A stretch of DNA of 64,000 nt. It comes from TMED14 sp963925545. GTDB taxonomy: Bacteria > Bacteroidota > Bacteroidia > Flavobacteriales > Schleiferiaceae. Below, one piece after another: positions 49,638-58,593 of the stretch (position 1 is the stretch's first letter; every line of letters starts with the position of its first letter). The translations under genes were made by a program, and so were the position numbers. The stretch covers positions 1 through 64,000 of the forward strand of contig CAWUSA010000004.1 in assembly GCA_963925545.1 (NCBI GenBank). The letters run 5' to 3'. The notes below the pieces were generated by a model. It did no database searches, was not told the DNA's origin, and saw only the letters and a program-made list of their open reading frames with translations.

Positions 49638-52493
49638 CTATGCATAATCTGAAATTGGCACACAAGCACAAATCAAATTCCGGTCACCATGTGCTTCATT
49701 GACACGTCGAACCGCAGGCCAGATCTTGTTATCCATAGACCCCTCAAGCGGGAAGGCTGCCTCCAAGCGGCTGTATGGCCTGTCCCAGTCATCGGACGTC
49801 ACCATGGCCAAGGTATGGGGGGCTTGTTTTAACAGATTCATGGATAGGTCTGCACCATCAACCTCCAGGGCCATGATCTCTTGATGAATGCCCAGCATGG
49901 CATCACAAAAGCGATCTAACTCCGCCTTGGACTCACTTTCTGTCGGTTCAATCATCAAAGTGCCGGCAACAGGAAAGCTAACTGTCGGCGCGTGGTAGCC
50001 GTAATCTATCAATCGCTTGGCGATGTCAGTGACCTCAACCTTGGTTGTGGCTTTGAAGGAACGGCAGTCCAAAATCATTTCATGGGCCGCACGACCAGCC
50101 TCACCCGTGTACAGAACCTGGTAGGCGCCCTCTAGGCGGGCTTTCAAGTAATTGGCATTCAAAATGGCGTGCCTTGTACTTTCAAGCAAACCCTTAGGGC
50201 CCAGCAACTTGATGTAACCATAACTGACCAAAGTCACCAAGGCAGAGCCAAAAGGCGCTGCAGAAACAGAACCGATACCCTGAGCCCCGCCAGTCTCCAT
50301 GGCCTCATGGCCGGGTAAAAAGTCAGCCAAATGCTCTGCAACACAAATGGGACCTACACCAGGACCTCCACCACCATGAGGGATAGCAAAGGTTTTGTGC
50401 AGGTTCAAGTGGCAGACATCAGCCCCAATCAATCCCGGAGAGGTCAAGCCCACCTGAGCGTTCATGTTAGCGCCATCCATGTACACCTGGCCACCATGTT
50501 GATGGATGGTGCTGGTGATCTCCATGACAGCAGGCTCAAATACGCCATGGGTCGAGGGGTAGGTAATCATCAAAGCAGCCAGTTGATCACCATACTTCTC
50601 AGCCTGACTCTTGAGGTCCTCTAAGTCGATGTTACCACTTGCATCACATTGAACCAATGCCACTTGCATACCAGCCATCACGGCAGATGCCGGGTTGGTG
50701 CCATGCGCTGAAGTAGGAACCAACACCATGTCACGCTGTGTTTCACCGCGGCTTGCGTGGTAAGCTTTGATCACCAGCAAACCTGCATACTCCCCCTGAG
50801 CGCCAGAATTTGGTTGCAATGAGGTGGCGGCAAAGCCGGTAATTTCTGATAAATCATCCTCCAATTGGTGAATCATGGTTAGGTAGCCTAAAGCTTGATC
50901 CTTTGGCGCAAAGGGATGCATGTTGGTGAATGCAGGCCAACTCAAAGGTAGCATTTGCACCGCCGCATTGAGCTTCATGGTGCAAGAACCCAGCGCAATC
51001 ATGGAGTGATTCAATGAGATATCCTTGCGCTCTAGTCGCTTGATGTAGCGCATCATGTCTGTTTCACTGCGGTAAGCATGGAACACCTCATGGGTCATGA
51101 ATTCTGACTGGCGAAGCACAGCTTCTGGCAACACTGACTGCAGTGATGGCGACAAATCAACAGCCTCCTTGCCGATTGCATCTGCCATGGCCTGCATCAA
51201 AACATGGGTTTGCTGATCATCCATGCCTTCGAAGCAGGCAATCATCACATGGTCATCACCATAACCTACATTGATTCCAACTGCTAACGTAGCCTGAGCG
51301 ATGGATGCCTTTAAGCTGGAATCTGCCTCAATGCACAAGCTGTCAAAAAAGGCCTCATGCCTGAGTTGATAGCCCATGGTCGTCAATGCCTCTGCAAGCA
51401 TTCTGGCACGATCATGCATGTTGCTGGCGATCTGCTTCATGCCATCAGGACCATGGTACACCGCATACATACCCGCCATGACGGCGAGTAAGACTTGCGA
51501 GGTACAAATATTGGACGTGGCCTTTGCGCGCTTGATATGCTGTTCGCGGGTTTGCAAAGCCATCCGCAAGGCCGGCTTGCCTTCCACGTCAATGGACTGA
51601 CCAATGATGCGTCCAGGAATGTGTCGTTTGTAAGCTTCCTTGGTGGCGAAATACGCAGCATGTGGGCCGCCAAAACCCATAGGGATTCCCAACCGCTGGG
51701 TGCTACCAAAAACTACTTCAGCGCCCCAGACTCCTGGCGCCTCCAGCAAAGTCAAAGCCATCAAATCTGCAGCAACCGCCACTTTAACACCTGCGGATTC
51801 GCAGGAGGCAGCAAAAGCCGTCATGTCTTTCACTGAGCCGGTGGCACTCGGGTATTGCAGCATGGCTGCATAAAAGCTTGCGTCAGGAATGAAGTCTTCC
51901 AATCTACCAACCACCAATTCAATACCGATGGGCTCACTGCGTGTGCGCAACAAGGCCAAAGTCTGTGGGTACATGTCTTCACTCACAAAACATTTATTGA
52001 CCGATGCCTTTTGCTGTGAACGCGTCCTTGCCGCAAAGAGCATGGACATGGCTTCTGCAGCAGCCGTGGACTCATCCAACAAAGAGGCATTGGCAATCTC
52101 CATGCCGCTTAGCTCAATGGCCATGGTCTGAAAATTCAACAAACCCTCCAGGCGGCCCTGTGCGATTTCTGCTTGGTATGGGGTATAGGCCGTGTACCAG
52201 CCTGGGTTTTCCAAAATATTTCTCTGAATCACCGCAGGGGTATTGCTCGGGTAATACCCGCAACCAATGTAGGATGTCAGCACCTGGTTCTTCTCACCAA
52301 TACCATGAATATGTGCCAAGTAGGCCTGTTCAGACATCGCTTCATTCAAGTCCAAATCGCCCTCCATGCGAATAGCATCAGGAATGGTTTGTTCAATGAG
52401 CTGATCCAAGTCCTTCACGCCGATTATGTCCAACATCTGTTGAACATCCTCCTGACGTGGGCCAATGTGGCGAGAAGTGAAATGCTGAGCCAT
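49638..52493 (-). CDS. gcvP: Glycine dehydrogenase (decarboxylating), P-protein
   Basis: A 951-residue single-chain P-protein of the glycine cleavage system, decarboxylating glycine and passing aminomethyl to the lipoyl H-protein. The two homologous halves are fused in the usual way. The PLP Lys lies in CHLNLHKTFAIPHGGGGPG in the C-terminal half, and the N-terminal half starts FTSRHIGPRQEDVQQML. The length is typical. The gcvT and gcvH genes are not in the window. It is transcribed alone from a TAATTTTG box (52533-52526), divergent from kynU. Confidence 0.97.
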   Translation of the reverse strand: MAQHFTSRHIGPRQEDVQQMLDIIGVKDLDQLIEQTIPDAIRMEGDLDLNEAMSEQAYLAHIHGIGEKNQVLTSYIGCGYYPSNTPAVIQRNILENPGWYTAYTPYQAEIAQGRLEGLLNFQTMAIELSGMEIANASLLDESTAAAEAMSMLFAARTRSQQKASVNKCFVSEDMYPQTLALLRTRSEPIGIELVVGRLEDFIPDASFYAAMLQYPSATGSVKDMTAFAASCESAGVKVAVAADLMALTLLEAPGVWGAEVVFGSTQRLGIPMGFGGPHAAYFATKEAYKRHIPGRIIGQSIDVEGKPALRMALQTREQHIKRAKATSNICTSQVLLAVMAGMYAVYHGPDGMKQIASNMHDRARMLAEALTTMGYQLRHEAFFDSLCIEADSSLKASIAQATLAVGINVGYGDDHVMIACFEGMDDQQTHVLMQAMADAIGKEAVDLSPSLQSVLPEAVLRQSEFMTHEVFHAYRSETDMMRYIKRLERKDISLNHSMIALGSCTMKLNAAVQMLPLSWPAFTNMHPFAPKDQALGYLTMIHQLEDDLSEITGFAATSLQPNSGAQGEYAGLLVIKAYHASRGETQRDMVLVPTSAHGTNPASAVMAGMQVALVQCDASGNIDLEDLKSQAEKYGDQLAALMITYPSTHGVFEPAVMEITSTIHQHGGQVYMDGANMNAQVGLTSPGLIGADVCHLNLHKTFAIPHGGGGPGVGPICVAEHLADFLPGHEAMETGGAQGIGSVSAAPFGSALVTLVSYGYIKLLGPKGLLESTRHAILNANYLKARLEGAYQVLYTGEAGRAAHEMILDCRSFKATTKVEVTDIAKRLIDYGYHAPTVSFPVAGTLMIEPTESESKAELDRFCDAMLGIHQEIMALEVDGADLSMNLLKQAPHTLAMVTSDDWDRPYSRLEAAFPLEGSMDNKIWPAVRRVNEAHGDRNLICACVPISDYA

Positions 52494-52525
52494 GGTATAC
52501 GATAATAATGGGTTTATTGATAGGG

Positions 52526-52533
52526 CAAAATTA
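52526..52533 (-). promoter_or_regulatory. -7 box for gcvP
   Basis: TAATTTTG on the minus strand matches TAnnTTTG exactly, 32 nt before ATG 52493. Confidence 0.5.
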
Positions 52534-52573
52534 CTGATACAAACTCCACGTGCATTGTTCTTTCTTTGTATTT

Positions 52574-53842
52574 ATGAAAAGCTTTTTCTCCATCGACCAA
52601 GCTACCGCTTTAGATCAGGCTGATTCGATGCGCCACATGCGCCAACAATTCCATATCCCACAGGTGAATGGCGAAGATTGCCTGTATTTCACAGGCAACT
52701 CCCTAGGCCTGCAACCCAAAGCTGTTGAAGCTGCCCTAGCCCTGGAGTTGCACGATTGGAAAACCCTGGGTGTTGAAGGCCATTTTCACGCCAGCAACCC
52801 CTGGATGCCTTACCATGAACAGCTGACGGCCTCATTGGCCAGGTTGGTCGGCGCGAAGGGTTCAGAAGTTGTTGCCATGGGGTCCTTGACTTCAAATTTG
52901 CATCAGTTACTTGCCAGCTTTTATTGCCCAACTCAACAAAGGCCATTGCTGCTGTGTGAAGCCAAAGCCTTTCCCAGTGATCGCTACGCCCTCATGGGTC
53001 AACTGCAATGGCATGGCCTGGACGCATCCCAACTTCTGGAAGTGCATGGGGATGGCCACGAAGGCCTGCCGACAACTGACAACATCATTCAGGCTATTGA
53101 AGAACAGGGTGAACAAGTCGCCACCTTGATGATTGGTGGCGTAAACTACTTAACCGGTCAAGTCTATGACATGCAAGCCATCACAAAAGCAGCCCATGCA
53201 AAGGGCATTCTGGTGGGCTTTGATCTGGCACATGGCATCGGTAACGCATCCCTAAACCTGCATGAATGGGGTGTTGACTTTGCAGCATGGTGCTCTTACA
53301 AATACCTTAACTCTGGACCTGGCGGGGTTGCTGGAATATACGTACATGAAAGGCATCACGGTGGCGAACGGCCTATTCTTGCTGGCTGGTGGGGGCATGA
53401 CAAATCCACCCGATTCTCTATGCCAACAGACTTTACCCCCATCCAAGGAGCAGAAGCTTGGCAAGTCAGCAATGCGCCTATCTTAAGTATGGCCGCACTG
53501 AAAGCCTCATTGTCACTTTTTGATGAGGTTGACCTCGATGAACTTCGCAAAAAAAGTTTGGCACAAAGCCGATTATTGATGGACCTATTAACCGCTGTTT
53601 CAGAGGACTTGAATGAGCCTATCCATCTGATCACCCCCAGAGAGGATGCGCAGCGTGCCGGCCAAGTCTCTGTCGCCTTCTTGAATCGTGACAAGGGTTT
53701 CTTTGACCAATTGCTAGCGAATGGCATCATCGCTGACTGGCGAGAGCCCGGCACCATCCGGTTTGCCGTTGCCCCCCTTTACACTTCCTACCGGGATCTA
53801 GCCCGCTTGGAGGCTACTCTCAGACAAGCCCTCGCCTCATGA
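52574..53842 (+). CDS. kynU: Kynureninase
   Basis: A 422-residue PLP enzyme splitting kynurenine or 3-hydroxykynurenine into anthranilate or 3-hydroxyanthranilate plus alanine. Family marks: YFTGNSLGLQPK, GSLTSNLHQLLASFY, FDLAHGIGN with the PLP Asp, and the PLP Lys in AWCSYKYLNSGPGG. ATG 52574 is preferred to a GTG at 52550. It lies 5 nt after TTTCTTTG, a poor promoter box. It is joined by ATGA to the kynurenine monooxygenase gene, so the two steps are made together; the product can feed NAD synthesis from tryptophan. Confidence 0.95.
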   Translation: MKSFFSIDQATALDQADSMRHMRQQFHIPQVNGEDCLYFTGNSLGLQPKAVEAALALELHDWKTLGVEGHFHASNPWMPYHEQLTASLARLVGAKGSEVVAMGSLTSNLHQLLASFYCPTQQRPLLLCEAKAFPSDRYALMGQLQWHGLDASQLLEVHGDGHEGLPTTDNIIQAIEEQGEQVATLMIGGVNYLTGQVYDMQAITKAAHAKGILVGFDLAHGIGNASLNLHEWGVDFAAWCSYKYLNSGPGGVAGIYVHERHHGGERPILAGWWGHDKSTRFSMPTDFTPIQGAEAWQVSNAPILSMAALKASLSLFDEVDLDELRKKSLAQSRLLMDLLTAVSEDLNEPIHLITPREDAQRAGQVSVAFLNRDKGFFDQLLANGIIADWREPGTIRFAVAPLYTSYRDLARLEATLRQALAS

Positions 53843-55191
53843 AAAAAGCCAACATCATTGGCGCCGGATTGGTCGGCAGCCTCTGGAGTCTTTACCTTCA
53901 GCAACGCGGCTACCACGTTGACATCTATGAGCGCCGACCCGACCCGCGAAAAGCTGGTTACATCGGTGGACGATCCATCAATCTTTCCTTGAGTGACAGG
54001 GGATGGAAGGCCCTGAAAGGTGCTGGCATCCAACGAGAAGTTGAAGCCATGGCCATTCCCATGAGGCGTCGGGTCATTCATGCAAAAAACGGCAGCCTAT
54101 CCTTCCAGCCTTACGGGCAATCTGGCCAGGCCATTTACTCTGTATCCCGGGGTGGATTGAACCAGCTACTGATTAACAAAGCAGAAGCTTCAGGTCAAGT
54201 GAAGGTGCATTTTGATCACGCTTGCGACAGCATCAGCATGGATAGCGGAACCGCTACCCTATCTCATGAAGGGACAAAAATTCAATCGGAAGCTGATGTC
54301 CTTTTTGGGGCTGACGGAGCCTTTTCTCGCGTCAGAAAATCCTTGCATGACGCAGGGATAACCACTGAGCACAAAGTCTACCCCATCGACCATGGCTACA
54401 AAGAATTGAGCATCCCACCATCTGCTGATGGTAGCTATCAATTGGAAAAAGAAGCCCTACACATCTGGCCGCGTGGCGGCTTCATGCTGATTGCTTTGCC
54501 TAACCCCGACGCCACCTTCACCTGTACCCTGTTTTTAAGCCTTGAAGGCGAAACCAGCTTTGCGGGCATTGAGGACCTGAAAACAGGTCGCGCCTTCATT
54601 CAATCGCATTTTCCCGATGCCTTTGACTTGATGCCTGACTTTGACGCCATGTGGACGGAAAACCCTGTATCCCCATTGACTATTGTCCGTTGCTTCCCCT
54701 GGACCAGCGCAGGGAAAGTTGCCTTGATGGGTGATGCGGCTCATGCCATCGTGCCTTTCTATGGCCAAGGGATGAATGCTGGCTTTGAATCTTGCACGGT
54801 GCTCAATGACTTGCTTGACTTGCATGACGATGACATAGCTGTGTCGCTAGCAGCCTTTGAAGCCACAAGGAAAGCAGATGCTGACGCCATCAGTGATTTG
54901 GCCTTGCGCAACTTCATTGAAATGCGAGACCTCACTGGGCAACCCAGTTTTCTGTTAAGAAAAAAAATAGAATCACGCTTGTCTCTAAGACACCCTGACA
55001 AGTGGTTACCTCTTTACAGTCAGGTCACCTTTTCGCACATCCCCTATGCAAAATCCTTAGCTGATGGCGTGCTACAAGACCAGGTCATGGCGCCTTTCAT
55101 GGCACGACCAGATATTGCAAGCACCTGGGATTCTGAAACGCTAGAGCAGGAGATATTGGATGCCTGGGCAAAGGCTCAGGCTGCCCAATAA
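53839..55191 (+). CDS. kmo: Kynurenine 3-monooxygenase
   Basis: A 450-residue FAD-dependent hydroxylase making 3-hydroxykynurenine with NADPH and oxygen. FAD motifs are readable: IIGAGLVGSLWSLYLQQRG at the N-terminus (GxGxxG), FGADGAFSRVRKSL in the middle, and MGDAAHAIVPFYGQGMNAGFES (the GD motif). The C-terminal hydrophobic part of eukaryotic KMO is partly present. Its start overlaps kynU by 4 nt. Requirement for oxygen agrees with the aerobic profile of the window. Confidence 0.95.
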   Translation: MKKANIIGAGLVGSLWSLYLQQRGYHVDIYERRPDPRKAGYIGGRSINLSLSDRGWKALKGAGIQREVEAMAIPMRRRVIHAKNGSLSFQPYGQSGQAIYSVSRGGLNQLLINKAEASGQVKVHFDHACDSISMDSGTATLSHEGTKIQSEADVLFGADGAFSRVRKSLHDAGITTEHKVYPIDHGYKELSIPPSADGSYQLEKEALHIWPRGGFMLIALPNPDATFTCTLFLSLEGETSFAGIEDLKTGRAFIQSHFPDAFDLMPDFDAMWTENPVSPLTIVRCFPWTSAGKVALMGDAAHAIVPFYGQGMNAGFESCTVLNDLLDLHDDDIAVSLAAFEATRKADADAISDLALRNFIEMRDLTGQPSFLLRKKIESRLSLRHPDKWLPLYSQVTFSHIPYAKSLADGVLQDQVMAPFMARPDIASTWDSETLEQEILDAWAKAQAAQ

Positions 55192-55206
55192 GGGCGAGGC
55201 TAAGCG

Positions 55207-55974
55207 TCAAGCCATGTCCCGGAAAGCCTGACGGACCTTCTTGAACAAATTGCTCCGGAACACATAGCTGACCACCGACTCATCATCGGTTGCCAGGATC
55301 TCCGCTGAGCTGCCTTCCCAGGCCTTCACGCCATTTTTGAGCAAGAGCACATTGTCGCCAATCTCCAACACAGAATTCATGTCATGGGTATTGATCACCG
55401 TGGTCATGTTGTATTCCAACGTGATGCTTTTGATCAGCTCATCGATGACAATGGCTGTCTCTGGATCCAAACCGGAGTTGGGTTCATCGCAGAATAGGTA
55501 CTTGGGGTTCATCACGATAGCCCTTGCAATGGCCACGCGTTTTTGCATGCCGCCAGACAACTCTGATGGACTTTTATCGATAGCTTCTGCGGGAATGCGC
55601 ACGCGATCCAAGCAGTAATCCACCCGCTCAGCCTTTGCCTTGTCATCCAAGTTTGAAAAGAAATCCAAAGGCATTTGCACATTCTCTCTGACACTCAAGC
55701 TGGTGAACAACGCAGAGGCTTGAAACACCACCCCCATGTTCTGACGCAAAAGCTTCAGTTCTTTCGCTGTCATGTCATGCAGACATTTGTCATCAAAGTA
55801 AATTTCACCTGAATCCTGGTGATGCAGACCAATGATAGATTTGAGAAGAACCGTTTTCCCCGACCCGCTAAGGCCAATGATGAGGTTGCATTTCCCGGGA
55901 ACAAAGGAAGCGTCGATACCTTTGAGAACTTCTTCTCCACTGAAGGATTTAGTGATGCCTTGGATACGAATCAT
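55207..55974 (-). CDS. MlaF-type ABC ATPase
   Basis: A 255-residue ABC ATP-binding protein. Walker A is GLSGSGKTVLLKS, the signature is SELSGGMQKRVAIARA, Walker B is YLFCDEPNSGLDPET, and the switch His lies in VINTHDMNS. The SGGMQKR form is typical of the MlaF/Mkl group that works with MlaE-like permeases and MCE proteins to move phospholipids between the membranes. The start overlaps the permease stop by one base (TGATG). No MCE (MlaD) gene follows; it may lie elsewhere. Confidence 0.92.
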   Translation of the reverse strand: MIRIQGITKSFSGEEVLKGIDASFVPGKCNLIIGLSGSGKTVLLKSIIGLHHQDSGEIYFDDKCLHDMTAKELKLLRQNMGVVFQASALFTSLSVRENVQMPLDFFSNLDDKAKAERVDYCLDRVRIPAEAIDKSPSELSGGMQKRVAIARAIVMNPKYLFCDEPNSGLDPETAIVIDELIKSITLEYNMTTVINTHDMNSVLEIGDNVLLLKNGVKAWEGSSAEILATDDESVVSYVFRSNLFKKVRQAFRDMA

Positions 55975-56717
55975 CAGAACAAAATATCAGTAAGGATGTA
56001 GTTGAACAAGATAATGCTGAAGGACATGATGACCACACTTTGTGTGCTGGCCTTGCCTACTTCCACAGCACCACCTTTCACATGGTAGCCGAAAAAGGAA
56101 GAAATCGTTGCAATCAAAAAGGCGAAAAAGACAGTCTTTGTCATGGAGTATGTGATGTAAAAAGATCTAAAATCCATGAAGTAGCCACTGAGGAAAATCT
56201 CCGCATTCACCATATCCATTGTCAATGCAGCAATGTAACCGCCAATAATACCAAAAAACATACTGAAACTCAACAAAACCGGCATGAACAACAGGCAAGC
56301 AGCCAACTTAGGAAGCACCAAATAGGAAGCAGGATTGATGCCCATCACCTTCAAGGCATCCATTTGTTCAGTCACCCGCATGTTACCAAGGGTCGCTGTG
56401 ATATTTGAGCCAATTTTTCCTGCGAGAATCAATCCCACAATGGTGGGCGCAAACTCCAATACGATGCCTTCCCTCACAGCAATAGCGATGTATGAATCTG
56501 GAATGAACGGGTTGTCTAGATTCATGGCAGTTTGAATGGTTAGTACCGCTCCCATGAACAGGGATATCACGCAAACCAAGAAAACCGATGACAAACCAAG
56601 GAGCTCCACTTCACGGAAAAAAGACTTTCTGTATTCGCTCCAGCGTTCCGGCCAGGTAAAGACTTCCTTCAAAAAAAGGATGTAAGCACCAACACCTTGC
56701 AACAATCGATAGATCAT
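55974..56717 (-). CDS. MlaE-family permease
   Basis: A 247-residue inner-membrane protein of the MlaE/YrbE family with about five helices. Family text: FFREVELLGLSSVFLVCVISLFMGAVLTIQTAMNL, IVLEFAPTIVGLILAGKIGSNITATLGNMRVTEQMDALKVMGINP. The latter is the conserved cytoplasmic loop that contacts the ATPase. It pairs with the ATPase gene by a one-base overlap and probably keeps outer-membrane lipid asymmetry. It is divergent from the small lipoprotein gene and purK. Confidence 0.93.
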   Translation of the reverse strand: MIYRLLQGVGAYILFLKEVFTWPERWSEYRKSFFREVELLGLSSVFLVCVISLFMGAVLTIQTAMNLDNPFIPDSYIAIAVREGIVLEFAPTIVGLILAGKIGSNITATLGNMRVTEQMDALKVMGINPASYLVLPKLAACLLFMPVLLSFSMFFGIIGGYIAALTMDMVNAEIFLSGYFMDFRSFYITYSMTKTVFFAFLIATISSFFGYHVKGGAVEVGKASTQSVVIMSFSIILFNYILTDILF

Positions 56718-56732
56718 GCCCCGAATTTAAGG

Positions 56733-56740
56733 TAAATTTG
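56733..56740 (+). promoter_or_regulatory. -7 box for the small lipoprotein and purK
   Basis: TAAATTTG matches TAnnTTTG exactly and ends only 4 nt before the GTG at 56745. If the start of transcription follows the usual spacing, the mRNA would begin at or next to the start codon. No -33 TTG is seen. Confidence 0.5.
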
Positions 56741-56744
56741 AGGC

Positions 56745-56876
56745 GTGAAACGACGCATCTTCTCCCTCATTGCCTTGACGGCCCTTCTTTTTTCTGCAAC
56801 TGCCTGTGGTGGCGCCAAGGATTGCGACTGCCCTTCCTTTGGCAGTACGCAAATGGCTGAAAATCAAGTGGCTTAA
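56745..56876 (+). CDS. Tiny predicted lipoprotein
   Basis: A 43-residue protein starting with GTG: MKRRIFSLIALTALLFSATACGGAK, then DCDCPSFGS. The n-region is basic, the core hydrophobic, and the lipobox ATAC puts the lipid-bearing Cys at residue 21. The mature peptide is only about 23 residues with a C-D-C motif. It is followed 2 nt later by purK, so it is co-transcribed with it. No family is recognised; its size makes it easy to miss. It may be a real small lipoprotein or a leader peptide upstream of purK. Confidence 0.65.
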   Translation: MKRRIFSLIALTALLFSATACGGAKDCDCPSFGSTQMAENQVA

Positions 56877-56878
56877 AC

Positions 56879-58051
56879 ATGGCCATATCACAGCCTGATC
56901 AATTCATCGCCCTGCTTGGAGGTGGTCAGCTTGGCAAAATGCTGCTAGCTGAAGCCCGTCGCATGGACCTTTCGGTCCACAGCATGGACCCAGATCACAT
57001 GGCGCCATGTCGTCTTGGCTCACATCGGTTTGTGCAAGGTGACTTCACAGACTACCAACAAGTCATGGATTTTTCACAAGGTGCAACAGCCGTTGTTATT
57101 GAGATTGAATCCGTCAATGTCAAGGCTCTTGAAGACTTGGAAGCGCAAGGCATTCCCACCTTCCCCTCAGCCAAGGCTCTTCGGCTTATTCAAAATAAAA
57201 TCAAGCAAAAGACCTTTTACCGGGATCAAGGCATACCCACATCTGACTTTCAGGTGCATGCGAACCATGCATCATTGCAGTCTGCATTAGCAGAAGATCA
57301 ATTGACAATGCCCTTTGTTTGGAAGTTGGCTGAAGGGGGCTATGATGGCTTTGGCGTGGCCATGATTAACAAGGCATCCGACATGGATGACCTACCTGAC
57401 GCACCCTGTATCACCGAAGCAGCTGTTGACATTGACAAAGAAATTGCTGTCGTCATCGTGCGTGACCGCCACGGCAACACGGAAGCCTTCCCCCCGGTTG
57501 AAATGGCCTTCCATCCAACGGCTAACCAGGTTGAATTCGTTGTTTGCCCTGCCAGCCTGAGCGATCAAGCCAATCAGCAAGCCGTCCAATTGGCCAAACA
57601 ATGCGCTGAAGCCTTTGATAGCCCAGGCTTATTGGCTGTAGAACTATTTCTAACCAAGGGCGGCGATTGGCTTGTCAATGAAGTAGCGCCTCGACCGCAC
57701 AACTCTGGGCATTTAACCATCGAGGCATGCCAGAGCTCCCAGTTTGAGCAATTGCTTCGTGTGGCATTTAACCTACCAATGGGCAGCTGTGCTTTGCAAT
57801 CCGCTGCAGCCATGGCCAATCTCGTTGGTGCCGCGAATCACCAGGGCGATGTCATGTACCAAGGCTTAGACCAAGCCCTGGTTGTGCCTGGATCTAGCAT
57901 TCACATTTACGGCAAATCACAAACCCGACCTTTTCGAAAGATGGGCCATGTGACAGCCACTGGCAAGGACCCTAAGCAAGCCATGCAACGGGCAGCAGCT
58001 GTCAGAGATGCTATATCGGTGGAAGCAAAACCTTCGAATTTACTGACATGA
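56879..58051 (+). CDS. purK: N5-carboxyaminoimidazole ribonucleotide synthase
   Basis: A 390-residue ATP-grasp enzyme of purine synthesis, turning AIR, ATP and bicarbonate into N5-CAIR. Motifs: LLGGGQLGKMLLAEARRMDL at the N-terminus, KLAEGGYDGFGVAMI (ATP-binding), INEVAPRPHNSGH as NEVAPRPHNSGH, and the metal-site region. It starts 2 nt after the tiny lipoprotein gene. purE follows after 23 nt; the gap holds an exact promoter box, so purE can be made separately. Confidence 0.95.
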   Translation: MAISQPDQFIALLGGGQLGKMLLAEARRMDLSVHSMDPDHMAPCRLGSHRFVQGDFTDYQQVMDFSQGATAVVIEIESVNVKALEDLEAQGIPTFPSAKALRLIQNKIKQKTFYRDQGIPTSDFQVHANHASLQSALAEDQLTMPFVWKLAEGGYDGFGVAMINKASDMDDLPDAPCITEAAVDIDKEIAVVIVRDRHGNTEAFPPVEMAFHPTANQVEFVVCPASLSDQANQQAVQLAKQCAEAFDSPGLLAVELFLTKGGDWLVNEVAPRPHNSGHLTIEACQSSQFEQLLRVAFNLPMGSCALQSAAAMANLVGAANHQGDVMYQGLDQALVVPGSSIHIYGKSQTRPFRKMGHVTATGKDPKQAMQRAAAVRDAISVEAKPSNLLT

Positions 58052-58053
58052 CC

Positions 58054-58061
58054 TACCTTTG
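58054..58061 (+). promoter_or_regulatory. -7 box for purE
   Basis: TACCTTTG matches the consensus exactly, 13 nt before the purE ATG. It lies between the purK stop and purE and could give purE an independent transcript. Confidence 0.45.
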
Positions 58062-58074
58062 CACAAAGCACTGA

Positions 58075-58566
58075 ATGATGGTAGGACTTATTATGGGGAG
58101 CCAAAGCGATCTCCCAATCATGCAAGATGCAGCTGACATGCTGACAACCCTTTGCATTCCTTTTGAAATGACTGTTGTGTCTGCGCATCGCACACCCGAT
58201 CGCATGCTTGACTATGCGAAAAGTGCCAGCCAACGCGGCCTGAAAGTGATTATAGCTGGTGCTGGCGGTGCCGCACACCTGCCTGGCATGGTTGCCGCCT
58301 ATACCCCACTTCCTGTGATTGGCGTACCCATCAAAAGCAGCAATTCCATCGACGGATGGGATTCCATTTTATCCATCTTACAGATGCCTAAAGGGGTGCC
58401 TGTTGCAACTGTCGCGCTCAATGGTGGCGCAAATGCTGGCATCCTTGCTGCGCAAATCATCGGTGCCAGTGACGCAGAAGTCCAAGCGCGCATTGTAGAT
58501 TACAAAGAAGGACTCAAAGGCTTGGTTGAAGACATGGCTAAGCATTTGGAGGACGGCAACGCCTAG
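58075..58566 (+). CDS. purE: N5-CAIR mutase
   Basis: A 163-residue class I PurE, converting N5-CAIR to CAIR. Family marks: LIMGSQSDLPIMQDAADML, VVSAHRTPDRMLDYA, and AGGAAHLPGMVAAYTPLPVIGVP. The class I form needs PurK, which is the gene upstream. A second ATG, one codon on (58078), gives the more usual start MVGLIMGS. A weak hairpin (58575-58595) follows without a T-run. Confidence 0.95.
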   Translation: MMVGLIMGSQSDLPIMQDAADMLTTLCIPFEMTVVSAHRTPDRMLDYAKSASQRGLKVIIAGAGGAAHLPGMVAAYTPLPVIGVPIKSSNSIDGWDSILSILQMPKGVPVATVALNGGANAGILAAQIIGASDAEVQARIVDYKEGLKGLVEDMAKHLEDGNA

Positions 58567-58593
58567 ACCTATCAAAACAGATTTGATGCCTGT

